Source: Pseudactinotalea terrae | GTDB taxonomy: Bacteria; Actinomycetota; Actinomycetes; Actinomycetales; Beutenbergiaceae | Direction of reading: 5' to 3' | DNA length: 64,000 nt | Assembly: GCF_009733845.1 (NCBI RefSeq) | Contig: NZ_WNXZ01000010.1 | Location: forward strand, 32,501 to 96,500 | Shown: positions 61,734 to 64,000 of the stretch, piece by piece | Layout of the letters: each line of letters begins with the position of its first letter | How positions within the stretch are numbered: position 1 is the first letter of the stretch | Made by a program: the position numbers and the translations under genes | Notes under the pieces: model-generated | The model's input: only the letters and a program-made list of their open reading frames with translations | What the model was told of the DNA's origin: nothing | Databases searched by the model: none

Positions 61734-63219
61734 CGCACGACGGCTTGTGGACAAGATCTGGTCTTACGCCCACGTGCTGCGGGATGACGGAGTCGGGGTC
61801 ATCGAGTACACCGAGCAGCTCACGTACCTGCTGTTCCTGAAGATGGCACACGAGCGGGCGACGCGGAAGCTGCGCCCGGAGCAGATCGTTCCAGCGCAGT
61901 ACTCCTGGCAGCGGCTCCTGGATGCCGAGGGCGCTGCTCTCGAGACCGAGTACACGCTCATCCTCCAAGGCCTGGGGCGTCAGACTGGGACGCTGGGCAC
62001 GATCTTCCGGAAGGCCCAGAACCGGATCCAGGACCCGGCGAAGCTCAAGCGGCTCATCCACGACCTGATCGACAAGGAGCAGTGGTCCTCCGCCGGGACG
62101 GACGTCAACGGTGATGCGTACGAGTCGCTGTTAGCGAAGGGTGCCTCGGACAAGGGCTCCGGCGCTGGGCAGTACTTCACGCCGCGTCCCGTGATCGCGG
62201 CGATGGTCGACTGCGTGCAGCCCACCGTGGCCGACTATGTGGTCGACCCCGCGTGTGGCACGGGCGGCTTCCTGCTTGGTGCGCATGAGTACGCCTCTCG
62301 GGGGGCGGAGTCGATGACACCGCCAGAGCGGGACCACCTGCGCAACACGTTCGTCCGCGGCACCGAGCTTGTGGACGGGACCGCCCGCCTGGCGGCGATG
62401 AACTTGCTGCTGCATGGGATCGGGGAGGCGAACGGGGAGTCGCTGATCGAGGTCAAGGACTCCCTGGCCGTCGACCCGGGCAAGCGCTGGTCGGTCGTGC
62501 TGGCGAACCCGCCATTCGGGACGAAGTCGTCGCTGACGATGGTGGGCGCCGACGGCCGCGAGGCCACCGACGACCGGGCGGTGGAGCGGCAGGACTTCGT
62601 TGTGACCACCTCGAACAAGCAGCTCAACTTCCTCCAGCACATCATGACGATCCTGGACATCAACGGCCGCGCCGCCGTCGTCCTGCCGGACAACGTGCTG
62701 TTCGAGGGCGGGGCAGGGGAGACGCTGCGGCGCCGGCTGCTGAACGACTTCGACCTGCACACGCTGCTACGGCTGCCCACGGGACTGTTCTACGCGCAGG
62801 GCGTCAAGGCGAACGCGCTGTTCTTCGACAAGAAGCCAGCATCCGAGACGCCGTGGACGTCGAGGTTGTGGGTGTATGACCTGCGGACCAACCAGCACTT
62901 CACGCTCAAGCAGAATCCGTTGACCCGGGCGCACCTGGAGGACTTCGTCGCGTGCTACCGACCGGGCCGCCCGCGCGACGAGCGGGTTGAGACCGACCTG
63001 TTCGCGTCGTTCGGATACGAGGAGCTCGTGGCGCGCGACAAGGTCAATCTCGACATCACATGGCTGCGCGACGAGTCCCTCGAGGACCTCGACAACCTGC
63101 CAGCGCCAGAGGTCATCGCCCGCGAGATCGTCGAGGACCTGACCGCCGCACTCGAGGAGTTCGCGGCCGTTGCATCCGCCCTCGAGGGTCGTTTAAATGA
63201 CGGCCCGCGCGTCCCGTGA
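61726..63219 (+). CDS. hsdM: Type I restriction-modification methyltransferase subunit M
   Basis: A 497-aa N6-adenine methyltransferase from GTG 61726 (VSDARRLVDKIW; GAGGAG upstream), overlapping hsdS by 8 bp. HsdM_N helical domain 1-130, then GAGQYFTPRPVI, motif I DPACGTGGF (174-182) and motif IV NPPF (261-264), with VVLPDNVLFEGGAGE. An upstream ATG lies inside hsdS. Gene order R-S-M is less common than R-M-S. Confidence 0.95.
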   Translation: MSDARRLVDKIWSYAHVLRDDGVGVIEYTEQLTYLLFLKMAHERATRKLRPEQIVPAQYSWQRLLDAEGAALETEYTLILQGLGRQTGTLGTIFRKAQNRIQDPAKLKRLIHDLIDKEQWSSAGTDVNGDAYESLLAKGASDKGSGAGQYFTPRPVIAAMVDCVQPTVADYVVDPACGTGGFLLGAHEYASRGAESMTPPERDHLRNTFVRGTELVDGTARLAAMNLLLHGIGEANGESLIEVKDSLAVDPGKRWSVVLANPPFGTKSSLTMVGADGREATDDRAVERQDFVVTTSNKQLNFLQHIMTILDINGRAAVVLPDNVLFEGGAGETLRRRLLNDFDLHTLLRLPTGLFYAQGVKANALFFDKKPASETPWTSRLWVYDLRTNQHFTLKQNPLTRAHLEDFVACYRPGRPRDERVETDLFASFGYEELVARDKVNLDITWLRDESLEDLDNLPAPEVIAREIVEDLTAALEEFAAVASALEGRLNDGPRVP

Positions 63220-63917
63220 CCGAACCGACGAGCGAGAGGGCCGAGCTGACCGACTGGGCAACGCTGTCGGAGCGTTCCTGGCCTGTGCTTCTGATCGGCA
63301 ACGGGATGAGCGTGAACCTATGGAATGGCTTCAGCTACCCGAGCCTTCATGAGCTGGCGATGCTCTCCCCGGCGGCCACCGCTGTCTTTGACGAGATCCA
63401 GACGACCAACTTTGAGGCAGCGCTGGAGGTCATCCACCACGCGCACGTTGTCGCCGTGGCGTTGGGTAGGGCTACGCGAGAGATCGATGAGACCTACGAG
63501 GCGGTGAAGACGGCGCTCTTCGACGCAGTGGTCGGGGCGCACGTGCCGCGTGATCGGATACCGCAGGCTACGAAGGACTCCTACGCGGCTGAGTTGGGGA
63601 GTCACAGTGAGATCTACACGACCAACTACGATCTCGTCACCTACTGGACACGCCTCGGGTCCAGCCAAGGCGCCGGGATCAAGGACTTCTTCTGGCAGCC
63701 TGACCAGACGTTCAACCGAGCTGATGTCGATACGAGCGATCCGGCCTTCTTCTACCTCCATGGAGCTGTACACCTGTGGCAGGACGATCACGGGCTCAAC
63801 GGCAAGTGGACATATGAGGCAGCTGGCAACCTGCTCAGCGCCGCCGACAACTACACGCCGAACTCGTCGAGGCCCCTGACTGCCAGACTGCTTGTGAGTC
63901 AGTTGTCCTCGATTTGA
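63216..63917 (+). pseudogene. SIR2-like (DUF4917-like) protein, 3' end replaced by an IS element
   Basis: A 233-codon frame from GTG 63216, overlapping the hsdM stop by 4 bp. The first about 220 residues show SIR2-like landmarks: LLIGNGMSVN (27-34), IYTTNYDLVTYW (TTNYD 135-139) and FFYLHGAVHLW (LHG 181-183). They match the DUF4917 family, whose members are usually longer (about 330-350 aa, from memory). Native sequence appears to end at about 63876 (NSSRPL); the last codons and the stop lie in the insertion element. The coupled position suggests it was a fourth component of this R-M operon. Confidence 0.65.
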
Positions 63918-64000
63918 GGAGCTGATTGTTGTGTCTGTTCGAAGGTTCCGTACTGCGGAGCAGAAGCGAGAGCTGGTCTATGAGTATGTCGGGCTTGGGT
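63877..64000 (+). mobile_element. Left end of an insertion sequence (IS3-like), continuing past the window
   Basis: The junction is placed at TGACTGCCAGACTGCTTGTG (63877 on), where the SIR2-like reading frame loses family similarity. IS3-type ends commonly begin TGA. A transposase frame begins 54 bp in. Only the left end is visible, so the inverted repeat and target duplication cannot be checked. Confidence 0.6.
63931..64000 (+). CDS. Transposase OrfA, N-terminus only
   Basis: GTG 63931 preceded by GAGGAG. The visible product is VSVRRFRTAEQKRELVYEYV followed by GLG, the beginning of an HTH transposase subunit of the IS3/Tnp_8 type (FTAEQKxxLVxEY pattern). Truncated by the window edge. Less GC-rich than the host genes. 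Confidence 0.6.
   Translation, partial: MSVRRFRTAEQKRELVYEYVGLG

Overview
The window is chromosomal DNA from a very high-GC actinobacterium, probably Micrococcales. Evidence for this: strong G/C third-position bias, a MurJ-pseudokinase fusion, an Ino1/PadR pair next to a class A PBP, an F420/FMN luciferase-type oxidoreductase, a DUF222-HNH endonuclease and actinobacterial DnaA boxes. Two blocks normally found near actinobacterial oriC lie here on one contig. Block one (1-8646) is murJ-pseudokinase, DUF6049, NUDIX and a CCA-adding enzyme, matching the Mycobacterium order mviN / Rv3909 / mutT4 / pcnA. Block two (34341-57543) is ino1, padR, ponA, rpsF-ssb-rpsR-rplI and dnaB. No dnaA, dnaN, tRNA, rRNA or CRISPR array was seen.

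Region by region. 1-9611: cell-wall flippase block, VOC protein, CCA enzyme, GDPD. 9841-17675: two-component system, alcohol dehydrogenase plus Bcr/CflA-like exporter with a divergent MmyB-type regulator, a second MFS transporter, then a 600-bp non-coding stretch full of repeats. 17139-27859: an XRE-cupin regulator divergent from a tightly packed ten-gene operon. That operon encodes a peptide/nickel-type ABC importer followed by amidohydrolase, TIGR04076-like protein, LLM oxidoreductase, DUF885 metallohydrolase and NTF2-like protein. It looks like an import-and-degrade module of unknown substrate. 27881-34321: two tiny genes, an ArsR-SRPBCC pair, a very large sortase-anchored P-domain/Ig-like surface protein, a Tat-like secreted protein and a tail-collar protein. 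34341-46134: the conserved ino1-padR and ponA-rpsF-ssb-rpsR-rplI genes, separated by an accessory cassette (DeoR/LacI hybrid regulator, secreted lyase-like enzyme, FMN reductase). 46234-54851: mixed metabolic and transport genes. 54852-57543: a DnaA-box cluster and dnaB carrying an intein with a decayed homing endonuclease. 57688-64000: a Type I restriction-modification operon in the order hsdR-hsdS-hsdM, with a SIR2-like (DUF4917-like) gene as a fourth translationally coupled member. That gene is cut short by an insertion sequence that runs off the right edge.

The strongest undescribed signal is a dispersed intergenic element found four times (9689, 36191, 41000, 44191). Each copy has four 7-bp cores, GAG-NN-CG twice and its reverse complement twice, at exactly the same 19-21-19 bp spacing. 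The two middle bases differ between loci but largely agree among the four sites within a locus. Two copies flank the lyase cassette. The second notable signal is the candidate SIR2-like effector fused into the Type I R-M operon and broken by an IS.
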